A DNA stretch of 64,000 nt from CAVQCT01 sp964520865 (GTDB taxonomy: Bacteria > Zixibacteria > MSB-5A5 > GN15 > FEB-12): the NCBI GenBank assembly GCA_964520865.1, contig CAZFOY010000011.1, positions 7,770 through 71,769 on the forward strand, in the 5' to 3' direction. Positions 8,280 to 15,844 of the stretch are shown here, one piece after another. Position 1 is the stretch's first letter; each line of letters starts with the position of its first letter. The notes under the pieces are model-generated. The model searched no databases and was not told the DNA's origin. It saw only the letters and a list, made by a program, of their open reading frames with translations. Both the position numbers and the translations under genes were made by a program.

Positions 8280-8423
8280 GGGGTGCCCCCCTCACGTCTC
8301 CCGGCGGGTGACGAACAGAAGAATAATGAATGCGGGACTGCGGGCGACTCTATGAAGACCGAGGCGGACGGGAGTGACCGGCCGAATAAATGATTTTATC
8401 TATTTACCGATAAATGGGTTACT

Positions 8424-9254
8424 ATGAAGTCTTATAGAGTTGATGGCGGTATGGGCAGGCGAGGGTTCGGAATCGGCCCCGGCGGCATTTCGCCGTTCAT
8501 CAAATGGGTGGTCGTCGCCAACGTCATAGTCTTCATTTTTCAGAATTTCTATCCCCAAATGACCTATGCTCTCGGTCTTGCTCCGAAGCAGTTCTTCTCG
8601 GATTTCCCCAACAAGCTCTATCAGCCGTTCACGTATATGTTTCTCCACGGCGGTCTCGGCCATATCTTCTTCAATATGTTCGCCCTCTGGATGTTTGGTA
8701 CCGAAGTTGAGTTTACCTGGGGGAGTAAACGGTTCGCCAAGTTTTATTTCCTGGCCGGTATCGCCGGAGCAATCCTTTCGCTCATAGTCAGATCTTCGCA
8801 AATAGCTCCGATCATCGGAGCATCGGCCGCGATCTACGGCGTGCTGGTTGCCTACTGGGTCATGTTTCCGGAGAGATACCTGTACATTTACTTCCTGCTT
8901 CCGATCAAAGTCAAATGGGCCATCCCCGGAATTATGGTGCTGGGATTTCTTTTCGGTGGTGCGCATATTGCCCATTTCGCTCACCTCGGAGGAGCCCTGT
9001 TCGGCTTCCTCTACATGAAAGCGGACTGGCGCTGGTTCCGTTTTGGGGATAAATTGAAGAAGTACAAATACGGCCGCCAGACGACCAAACTGGAGAAGAA
9101 CCGGCAAAGAGCCGAAGAAATAATGAAGAGAGTGGACGAAATTCTGGATAAGATAAACGAGGTAGGCATAGAGAATATCAGCAAGGAAGACAGGAAATTC
9201 CTCGAAGAGGCGTCTTCCAGGCTTTCCGGAAAGAAGATAAACGAACAGGGTTAA
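8424..9254 (+). CDS. Rhomboid-family intramembrane serine protease
   Basis: A 276-residue protein with about six membrane spans. The family landmarks are present: FTYMFLHGGLGHIFFNMFALWMFG (the HxxxN region), GASAAIYGVLVAY with the catalytic Ser, and HIAHFAHLGGALFGFLY with the catalytic His. The catalytic motif is GASA rather than the common GASG. A soluble coiled-coil-like tail of about 60 charged residues follows the last helix. Rhomboids cut transmembrane substrates within the bilayer. A degenerate receiver protein starts 11 nt downstream, so the pair is probably co-transcribed. Confidence 0.93.
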   Translation: MKSYRVDGGMGRRGFGIGPGGISPFIKWVVVANVIVFIFQNFYPQMTYALGLAPKQFFSDFPNKLYQPFTYMFLHGGLGHIFFNMFALWMFGTEVEFTWGSKRFAKFYFLAGIAGAILSLIVRSSQIAPIIGASAAIYGVLVAYWVMFPERYLYIYFLLPIKVKWAIPGIMVLGFLFGGAHIAHFAHLGGALFGFLYMKADWRWFRFGDKLKKYKYGRQTTKLEKNRQRAEEIMKRVDEILDKINEVGIENISKEDRKFLEEASSRLSGKKINEQG

Positions 9255-9265
9255 GCAGATTCAAC

Positions 9266-10492
9266 ATGCGTAAGAGAATATTGCTGGCAGAGGAGTCGGA
9301 CACAATTCGCGGGGTTGCGGAGTCGGTGTTACGGCAAAACGGATTTGAGGTAATCGCGGTTACCTCGGGAGCCAAAGCTTTAGAAGTTCTTAATTTCACC
9401 CGGCCGGATCTGTTGATCGCCGGAAGCGACCTCAGTGGTCCCGGCAACAAGCCGTTGTACGAGATCATTCAGGCCGATCCCCGCATAGCATCCCTTCCGC
9501 TCCTGATTCTGTGTAATAACAACGAGGCCGGACTTCCTTTCCCCGAAGAGGTACTGGTGCCTCGGCCATTCGATCCCAAGGACTTCATTGTGAAAGTAAA
9601 TACATTTTCAGGGGGAGCGAATCCCTCGGTGTCTGCCCAGCCCGCGAAAAATCCGCTGGGGGACGCCGGTATAGACGATGCGCTTCTCGATGCCGCTCTC
9701 GGAATGGATGATATCAATGTCACGGATTCCGAAGTGATGGATCGTACGAATATGGGGCTGAAGGTGCCGAAGAAACGACATGCCGACCAGATGATCGGGT
9801 ACGAGCATGTCGAAGATGAAACCGACACCGGCTCGGACAGTGGCCGAGTGGAATCACTGATGATTCACGAAGACACGACCGATATCAAACACGCTCCGGC
9901 CAAGGATAAACCGAAAGTCAATTTGTCCGGGTCCAGCAAACTTGAGATTCTGTCCGACCAGTACGGACTTGAAGAGTCTGAAAGCTCTGACTCGGAGTCT
10001 GAGGGACGGGTCCATGACTACGACTGGTTCGTCAATGAGATGCAAAACGAAAGCAAGGGCAAGACGGGCGGGACGACCAAGGTGAAGACGGCAAAGCAGC
10101 CCGAAGGCAATCTGAGTTTCACCGATCCGTCCTCGATGGTCGATCCGGTGACGCCCGGTCCGAAACAAGCGCCCAAGAAGTCCGAGGCCGGACCGGCGGT
10201 CGATAAATTTATCGATGAGTTCAAGAAAGAGATCGAGAAGATACACTCGACCGAGCCCGAGAGCATCACGTTGAATGCCGAACCGGCCGCCAGGAAAGAA
10301 GGCGAGTCGCTGGATTGGGAGGACACGCTGGAACACCTGACGCCCGAGAAGGTGGAGATGTTCGCGCAGCAGTTCATCGCCGAACTTGCCGAACGGCTGG
10401 CCGACAAGATCGCGGCCAAGATTGACAGCGAGAAACTTCTCGCTTTGCTGAAGACGGAGATGTTCAAACATCTCGAAAAAAAGCATCGTTGA
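9266..10492 (+). CDS. Degenerate receiver-domain protein with long linker and C-terminal helical domain
   Basis: 408 residues. The N-terminal 115 residues follow the response-regulator fold (RILLAEESDTIRGVAESVL..., then PDLLIAGSDLSG). The phospho-acceptor position reads Gly and the conserved Lys-Pro near the end of the domain reads RPF, so phosphorylation is unlikely. A low-complexity acidic/basic linker follows (about 120-330). The last 65 residues form an amphipathic helical module (WEDTLEHLTPEKVEMFAQQF...) similar in look to C-terminal segments of FrzS/AglZ-like regulators. The partner is unknown. It is 11 nt behind the rhomboid gene. Confidence 0.6.
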   Translation: MRKRILLAEESDTIRGVAESVLRQNGFEVIAVTSGAKALEVLNFTRPDLLIAGSDLSGPGNKPLYEIIQADPRIASLPLLILCNNNEAGLPFPEEVLVPRPFDPKDFIVKVNTFSGGANPSVSAQPAKNPLGDAGIDDALLDAALGMDDINVTDSEVMDRTNMGLKVPKKRHADQMIGYEHVEDETDTGSDSGRVESLMIHEDTTDIKHAPAKDKPKVNLSGSSKLEILSDQYGLEESESSDSESEGRVHDYDWFVNEMQNESKGKTGGTTKVKTAKQPEGNLSFTDPSSMVDPVTPGPKQAPKKSEAGPAVDKFIDEFKKEIEKIHSTEPESITLNAEPAARKEGESLDWEDTLEHLTPEKVEMFAQQFIAELAERLADKIAAKIDSEKLLALLKTEMFKHLEKKHR

Positions 10493-10797
10493 CTTTTTTC
10501 CCGACAGCTGCTATATAAATGACGCGCCCGGTCGGACAGCCTGTCCGGCCGGATGCATGTTGTGGCGTGCGACAGCGTTCGTTGTCGTAGTATGTTAGGT
10601 TCGTTTCGTCGATGATGTGACCGTCAGATTGGCAGACGAATCCAGATCGGTCCGCATCTGTGCTCCCTTGTCTTCCCTGCTAAAATGAAGAACAAAAAAA
10701 TCACGGACACGAATAGTTTTTTGAGCGCGACCTGCTTGACTCCGGGTCGGCGTACTTTTATATTGGGTCAGTTTTCAGGCAATACTAACGGAATACC
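10493..10797. other. Intergenic region with two hairpins and a promoter
   Basis: No gene is seen in these 305 nt. A strong 11-bp hairpin with one G-U-type pair lies at 10528-10552 (CGGTCGGACA / TGTCCGGCCG, GCC loop). It lacks a T-tract, so it is either a weak terminator for the upstream gene or part of a structured RNA. A second 7-bp hairpin follows at about 10569-10586 (CGACAGC / GTTGTCG). The promoter of the next gene is at 10736-10764. Confidence 0.4.
10736..10764 (+). promoter_or_regulatory. Sigma-70-type promoter for the DUF2064 gene
   Basis: TTGACT (10736-10741), a 17-nt spacer and TATATT (10759-10764). A start near 10771 gives a leader of about 27 nt. Confidence 0.7.
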
Positions 10798-11547
10798 ATG
10801 GCTTCAAAAAAGAAAAAAGACTCTGTTATAGCGATCTGCATTCAGGAACCTCAGGAAGACGGGTCCTCGATGGACTTTGGTCCGATCCAGGGAGACAACG
10901 TCCGATTTCTGCATCAGGCGTTTATCAGCGACACGATTGTAAATGCCGGGTCGGTCGAGGAGGCCGATGTCAGGCTCTATTATGTAGACACGGCGGAACG
11001 GAAGAAATTGGTCGGCATAATCGTCGACTATCTTACGAAGAAACTCAAGGACGGATCTTCCGACTTCTTCAAATCCCGATTCGAAAAGATAGAAATGCCC
11101 CAGGAACGTTGGGGGCTGAAAGTGGAACGGGTTTTTCAGGATTGCTTCGCACAGGGATATAAGCATGTGCTCGTGGTCGGAAGCCGTACGCCGACTATCA
11201 GCGGCGAAGCACTCATGGTTGCCCTGAGGATGCTGCGCGAGTCCGACGCTGTATTCGGACCGACGCCCGAAGGACGTTACTATGTCATCGGCATGTCCGG
11301 ATCGTATAAGATCAGCCTTTCTGAGCACGACTGGAAGTCAGCGAAAATCTATTCCGAGGTCGCCGAGGCATTCTCCGAAAAGGGACTGGCCTGGTCGGAA
11401 CTCGAAATCTGGTACTGCGTGGAAACATCGGACGATCTCGAGATGATGATTCGGGATATCAATCAGTTCCGATTCGAAGGGGACGAGTTAACCGCTCACG
11501 AAACAGAAAAGGTGATGGAGCGCATCCTCACCAAGCTGGAGCCCTGA
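10798..11547 (+). CDS. DUF2064-family (GT-A-like) protein
   Basis: 249 residues. The middle part, GYKHVLVVGSRTPTISGEALMVALRML followed by DAVFGPTPEGRYYVIGM, matches the DUF2064/TIGR04282 family, which resembles nucleotide-diphospho-sugar transferases. The usual GTDCP and DGGYYLIG motifs are altered to GSRTP and EGRYYVIG, removing the acidic metal-binding residues, so activity is doubtful. A lysine-rich N-terminus (MASKKKKDS) precedes the domain. The gene has its own promoter and ends directly against the start of the creatininase-family gene. Confidence 0.7.
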   Translation: MASKKKKDSVIAICIQEPQEDGSSMDFGPIQGDNVRFLHQAFISDTIVNAGSVEEADVRLYYVDTAERKKLVGIIVDYLTKKLKDGSSDFFKSRFEKIEMPQERWGLKVERVFQDCFAQGYKHVLVVGSRTPTISGEALMVALRMLRESDAVFGPTPEGRYYVIGMSGSYKISLSEHDWKSAKIYSEVAEAFSEKGLAWSELEIWYCVETSDDLEMMIRDINQFRFEGDELTAHETEKVMERILTKLEP

Positions 11548-12282
11548 TTGGAACGCACACTTCAAAGACTCTCCTGGCTTAAGATCAAAGAACTGGTCCC
11601 GGGAAAGATCGACACGATCATCTTTCCGGTCGGGACGGTCGAAGCTCATGGGTCGAGTTGTATCGGTACCGATAACTTTATCCCCGAAGTAATAGCCCAG
11701 GGTATTGCCGAACGGCTGAATGCGCTGGTCGCGCCGACCGTAAATTACGGCATCACAAAATCTCTCTACCGTTACAACGGCGGCTCCACGATCACGCCGT
11801 CGACTTTCGAACTCTACATCAGAGACGTCCTGAATTCGTTCGTTGATACCGGATTCAAGAACGTGATCCTGATGAACGGTCATGGCGGGAACAATACATC
11901 GCTTAAGAAGGTAGCGTTCGAATTTCATCATGAGAAGAGGGCCAATATCGCAGTAGTGCATTGGTGGGAGCTTTGCCACGAGATGACGATAGAGTTCTTC
12001 GGACATACCGGTGGGCACGCCGGGACCGATGAAACGGCGATGGTACAGTCGATAGATTCGTCTCTGGCCGACAAGTCAGCGTACGACCCCGAACTCGCCT
12101 ACTACTTTCGCCCGGGCGCCGATGTGTATCCGGTTCCCGGATCGATACTCCTGTATCGTGAGGGAGAGGGGTATCCGAATTTCGACGCCGAGCAGGCTGC
12201 GGCCTACCGCGAAAAGGTAATCACCACCGTTGGAGATTTCGCCGAGATGGTTCTGGCTCGATGGCGGAAATTCGGTCTATAG
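11548..12282 (+). CDS. Creatininase-family amidohydrolase
   Basis: 244 residues. The metal-binding pattern of the family is complete: FPVGTVEAHGSSCIGTDNF (Glu, His, Asp), NGHGGNN and GGHAGTDETAM. Members include creatinine amidohydrolase, the riboflavin-pathway formamide hydrolase ArfB and the mycofactocin peptidase MftE; which applies cannot be decided here. The start is a TTG at 11548, directly after the TGA of the DUF2064 gene, implying tight coupling of the two. The gene ends 48 nt before a convergent gene. Confidence 0.85.
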   Translation: MERTLQRLSWLKIKELVPGKIDTIIFPVGTVEAHGSSCIGTDNFIPEVIAQGIAERLNALVAPTVNYGITKSLYRYNGGSTITPSTFELYIRDVLNSFVDTGFKNVILMNGHGGNNTSLKKVAFEFHHEKRANIAVVHWWELCHEMTIEFFGHTGGHAGTDETAMVQSIDSSLADKSAYDPELAYYFRPGADVYPVPGSILLYREGEGYPNFDAEQAAAYREKVITTVGDFAEMVLARWRKFGL

Positions 12283-12330
12283 CAGCTGTTCTCTGAAGTC
12301 AATTCCCCTGACAAACAGAATTGAATCTTT

Positions 12331-12951
12331 TCAGTCGCGTTTCATCGCCTGCTTGCGTTGATCGGCCGGGAGTTTTTCGATCGCATAGCGGAGGGCGGTA
12401 CGGGGCATCTCGACTTTTTGCTTCATCACGAATCGAAAGACGTCTCTTGGAAACCTGTGCGATGCTTCCTTCAACATCCATCCATAACCTTTCCGGACCA
12501 GGTCGTCGTCGTCGAGAAGCAGTCTGTGGGCTATCTCGAAAGCGAGGTCAAGCTGTTCTCCTTTCCTCAGCGAGGGTATCAAAGCAACTGCTGAAGCGCG
12601 ACGGATCCATCGGTTCTTGGAGCCGGTCCATTTCGCCAGGTGACCGGCCATCTCCGGGATCAAGTACAGGAACCAGCCGAGGGGGCGCACGCACAAATCG
12701 TCGCACGCTGCCCAGTCATCGACATATTCCTTCAACCAGCGTTCAAATCGGGCAAAATCCCCGGGGACGAACTCCTTTCGTCGTCGGTAGGCCCAGTCGA
12801 ACGCGACCATCCGTTCTTCGTACCGCTTCCTGTCGAGAAGTTGTTCGCAATATTTGAAAATTGTCTTGAGGGGCAGCCCCCTGATCGTTCGGTATTGCTC
12901 CGAGGAAACGCGCCGAATGATCGGGGTGCGGATCACCCGTTTCATGACCGG
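12331..12951 (-). CDS. DNA alkylation repair enzyme, AlkD-like (5' end lost in gap)
   Basis: 207 residues up to the N-run. The sequence is a HEAT-like helical repeat protein with the AlkD-family features DDWAACDDLCVRPLGWFL, RRASAVALIPSLRKG and VRKGYGWMLKEASHR. These glycosylases remove bulky or cationic alkylated bases. Family members are about 220-240 residues, so only the first 20-30 residues are missing. The apparent frame continues through the Ns into an unrelated outer-membrane protein; that join is an artefact of the gap. Confidence 0.8.
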   Translation of the reverse strand, partial: PVMKRVIRTPIIRRVSSEQYRTIRGLPLKTIFKYCEQLLDRKRYEERMVAFDWAYRRRKEFVPGDFARFERWLKEYVDDWAACDDLCVRPLGWFLYLIPEMAGHLAKWTGSKNRWIRRASAVALIPSLRKGEQLDLAFEIAHRLLLDDDDLVRKGYGWMLKEASHRFPRDVFRFVMKQKVEMPRTALRYAIEKLPADQRKQAMKRD

Positions 12952-13051
12952 NNNNNNNNNNNNNNNNNNNNNNNNNNNNNNNNNNNNNNNNNNNNNNNNN
13001 NNNNNNNNNNNNNNNNNNNNNNNNNNNNNNNNNNNNNNNNNNNNNNNNNNN
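12952..13051. other. Assembly gap (100 N)
   Basis: Exactly 100 consecutive Ns, the conventional placeholder for a scaffold gap of unknown length. Genes on both sides are truncated by it. Confidence 0.98.
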
Positions 13052-13488
13052 CCGCGGGATTTGAAAGTGTACCGCTTGTTCTCATTGTTCCAGGCGCCGT
13101 CCCCTTGAGAGCTGTAACCGATCGCGATGGCGGGGAAATACTGAAGTTCATCGACCAAACGGAACTTCAGGGAAAACTCGATCGTCGGATTCCAGTTCGG
13201 AGTGTGATTCGAGATCACCTGTTCGCCGCCGTAGGAGATCCCGATCATCAGTCGATTGGAGAGCCCGATGTTGTTGCTGCCGATTGCCCCGCCATCGTTG
13301 TAGAGTCTGATCCCGATATCAAAATATCCGCGCGGCAAAGTCCCTGCCGTGGGGACATCGATAAGGACGCGCGGGGGAACGTCATAAAGCGTGGACCGAA
13401 CTTCGGTATCGGCGTATTGAGCATTGACCGTACCAAAACACGACATCAGGACGGCAGCGGTCAGCAAAACGGTGTATGACTTAAACAT
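13052..13488 (-). CDS. Outer-membrane beta-barrel-like protein, N-terminal fragment
   Basis: About 146 residues from an ATG at 13488 to the gap. A signal peptide (MFKSYTVLLTAAVLMSCFG, cut after VNA-QYA) is followed by alternating strands such as RGYFDIGIRLYNDGG, RLMIGISYGGEQVI and TIEFSLKFRLVDE, typical of outer-membrane barrels. It lies 87 nt downstream of pabC on the same strand. The product is unknown and the C-terminus is missing. Confidence 0.6.
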
Positions 13489-13575
13489 GGGTATATCCCT
13501 TCAACTGTCGAATCTCAAATCTGGTATCTTTTTCGAAGGTGAGCAGACGGGGGAGCGAAGTCAATTTAAAAACAG

Positions 13576-14427
13576 TCAGACCTTGACAAGTCGAAGGAAG
13601 ACTTCGCGAAGCCGGGCAGTTATTGGACCGGGGGAGAAGTCCCATGGTGTGCTCGACTGCCTGATCCGGGCTACGCCGATCACCAGCTTGAGGGAACTGG
13701 AGATGAAGACCTCATCGGCCGAGCCCAACTGCTCCAGTGTACAGTCCTTTTCCGTCACTGAGAGTCCGAGACGAATCGCTTCCTTGATCACGCGAGCGCG
13801 AGTCACTCCGACCAGGCAGCCTGAGGATATGGGCGGAGTGAAGATATGTCCTTTCTTAACCCAGAAGATATTGGCCGACGAAACTTCGGCGATTTTCCCT
13901 CGCTCATTCAGCATCAGGGCGTCATCGCACCTTTGCTTCCGGGCCATGCTCAGTGCGGCCGCATGAATAGCATAAGATATTGTTTTGATTCGTCGGAACT
14001 CCGAGTCCTGGTCGACACGATACTCAGCAACCATCAGCTTGAACGGCCTATTCGGAAAGGTGTATGGTGCGACACCGATGATTACCTGAGGTTTCCCGCG
14101 ACGGCCGGTGTATCTTGGGGACTCTCCCGCGGTAAGCGTGAGGCGAAGCTGCTTGGTATGAGACGGGTGTGTCTTCAGGGCGTTAGTGATCCAGGCGATA
14201 AGCTGCCTCTGCGAGACAGGGATCTTCAGTCCGAGCAGTTTGGCCCCTCGGTGCAGGCGGCTCAGGTGCTCGCGCAAAAAGATCGGTCGATTGTCGATTC
14301 CCAGAAACGTCTCGAACAACCCTTCGCCGTACAGGACGGCATTATCGAACGCGGAGATGCGGGCATCCTTCAGCGGGACGATCTTGCCGTTGATACTCGT
14401 GACGGTTGCAAACTCGGATCGTTTCAT
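13576..14427 (-). CDS. pabC: Class IV aminotransferase, probable 4-amino-4-deoxychorismate lyase
   Basis: A 283-residue fold-type IV PLP protein. Visible features are the N-terminal ARISAFDNAVLYGEGLFETF segment, the PLP-lysine in RRIKTISYAIH, and the phosphate-binding and C-terminal regions EVSSANIFWVKKG and GVTRARVIKEA. Branched-chain and D-amino acid aminotransferases share this fold, but the 4-nt ATGA overlap with pabB makes aminodeoxychorismate lyase, which releases p-aminobenzoate and pyruvate, the likeliest role. Confidence 0.85.
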   Translation of the reverse strand: MKRSEFATVTSINGKIVPLKDARISAFDNAVLYGEGLFETFLGIDNRPIFLREHLSRLHRGAKLLGLKIPVSQRQLIAWITNALKTHPSHTKQLRLTLTAGESPRYTGRRGKPQVIIGVAPYTFPNRPFKLMVAEYRVDQDSEFRRIKTISYAIHAAALSMARKQRCDDALMLNERGKIAEVSSANIFWVKKGHIFTPPISSGCLVGVTRARVIKEAIRLGLSVTEKDCTLEQLGSADEVFISSSLKLVIGVARIRQSSTPWDFSPGPITARLREVFLRLVKV

Positions 14428-15752
14428 CCCATCGCTCCCAGTGCTTTCAACATTCCGAGCATCTTGAGTTGCATCTCCTGGTATTCGAGATCCGGATCAC
14501 TGTCCGCTACAATTCCGCCGCCGGCGTGGGCGTGGTACACACCGTTTTGCTGCACGATTGTCCTTATGGACAGATTCATATCTATTCTGTCCTTGTGAAA
14601 GTACCCGATACAACCTGTGTAGACTCCGCGCGGTCCCGACTCAAGCTCCGAGATGATCTCTACGGCTCTTCGTTTCGGTGCACCGGTTACGGAACCACCC
14701 GGCGTGATCGCTTCGAAGAGTTGTCTCAGGGTGGCATCCGGTCGCAGTTCCGCTGAAATGTCGCTCACGAGATGGATCACCGAAGAATATACTTCCGGCC
14801 GGAAGATGCTGTCAACCGACACCGTTCCGGTTCGAGCGACCGCACCAAGGTCATTTCTCTCCAGATCAACGATCATCAGCAGTTCGGCGCGATCCTTGGC
14901 CGAAGAGAGAAGTCTATCGCGTTGCTTCGTCTCCTCTTCGACGCCGTTTCCGCGGGCGATGGTTCCTTTGATCGGCGAGGTAAGCAGGTGTGATCCGGAT
15001 TTGGTTATCATCCGCTCGGGTGACGCCGAGAGGATGCTCAGGTCGCCGAAGTTGAAGTATGCTCCGTAGTTGCTTGGGCTCGTGCGTCTGAGCCGCCGGT
15101 AGACATCGAACGGATCTTGAGAGGACCTCAGCTCCAGTCCGGATGTGAAGTTCGCCTGGTAGATATCTCCTTCGCGAATATGTTCCTTTATTGTCCGGAT
15201 CCTGTCTTTGTACTCGTTCTCGTTTAGACGGAAACACGGCCGGTGTGATCCCATCAGGGGGTTGCCCCGGGACACCCTGGATCGGTCCGTTATGTCGGGA
15301 AGGATGTCCTCATACCCTGGCGTGACGGAGTAGGTCTGATCGGCATGATCGTACCGAAGAAGGGATCTGTACACCAGGAATTTTGCTTTCGGGATACCAT
15401 TTGACGGAAAGGTCGGAGACAACCCTGCAAGTTCGAGGCAGCCTTCGTACGAGAAGAAACCACAGATAAATCGGTCCGTATCCCGGGTAATCTCGTCGAT
15501 CAATTCAAGAATGTGCTGTTGGGTCTGTTTCGGTTCTTTCCCGGTGTCGCAGACTTTCGTTCCTTCGTCGTCCCAAACGAGTTCGGCCACAGGGTGCCGT
15601 CCGATATACGAGCAACAGCGCTCAGGAGGAGCCTCCGAGGAAGAATCAAGCCAAACTGTTCCTGGCTCATAAGCTATCTCGGCGAATAAAGATTCGGGAG
15701 AGAGGCCTTCAATTGCCGGAGCCGTGGTCGTTGTACTTTTGGGAGAGGTCAT
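14424..15752 (-). CDS. pabB: Aminodeoxychorismate synthase component I
   Basis: About 442 residues from the ATG at 15752; an in-frame TTG at 15794 would add 14. The chorismate-binding signatures are all present: TSPIKGTIARG with the PabB-type lysine, DLERNDLGAVARTGTV, and ITPGGSVTGAPKRRAVEII through GRGGG-like HAHAGGGIVADS. With a glutamine amidotransferase it makes 4-amino-4-deoxychorismate for folate. No pabA/trpG is in the window. A promoter with its -10 only 10 nt before the ATG suggests a very short or absent leader and supports this start. Confidence 0.92.
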   Translation of the reverse strand: MTSPKSTTTTAPAIEGLSPESLFAEIAYEPGTVWLDSSSEAPPERCCSYIGRHPVAELVWDDEGTKVCDTGKEPKQTQQHILELIDEITRDTDRFICGFFSYEGCLELAGLSPTFPSNGIPKAKFLVYRSLLRYDHADQTYSVTPGYEDILPDITDRSRVSRGNPLMGSHRPCFRLNENEYKDRIRTIKEHIREGDIYQANFTSGLELRSSQDPFDVYRRLRRTSPSNYGAYFNFGDLSILSASPERMITKSGSHLLTSPIKGTIARGNGVEEETKQRDRLLSSAKDRAELLMIVDLERNDLGAVARTGTVSVDSIFRPEVYSSVIHLVSDISAELRPDATLRQLFEAITPGGSVTGAPKRRAVEIISELESGPRGVYTGCIGYFHKDRIDMNLSIRTIVQQNGVYHAHAGGGIVADSDPDLEYQEMQLKMLGMLKALGAMG

Positions 15753-15762
15753 TTGAGGAAGC

Positions 15763-15791
15763 AAGGTAAAGACTCGTAGTCTGTCCGTCAA
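15763..15791 (-). promoter_or_regulatory. Promoter of pabB-pabC, possibly leaderless
   Basis: On the minus strand TTGACG (15791-15786), a 17-nt spacer and TACCTT (15768-15763), then 10 nt to the ATG. Initiation would fall at or next to the start codon. No Shine-Dalgarno sequence precedes the ATG. Confidence 0.5.
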
Positions 15792-15844
15792 CAAAAGTCG
15801 TAATTGATTGACTTTTTCGACCGAAACGTATTGTTTCTTCGGCT

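Noticed and set aside
12331..13488. A single 385-residue protein joining an outer-membrane signal peptide to an AlkD-like domain
   Set aside because: The join runs through 100 Ns of unknown length and the halves are unrelated families.
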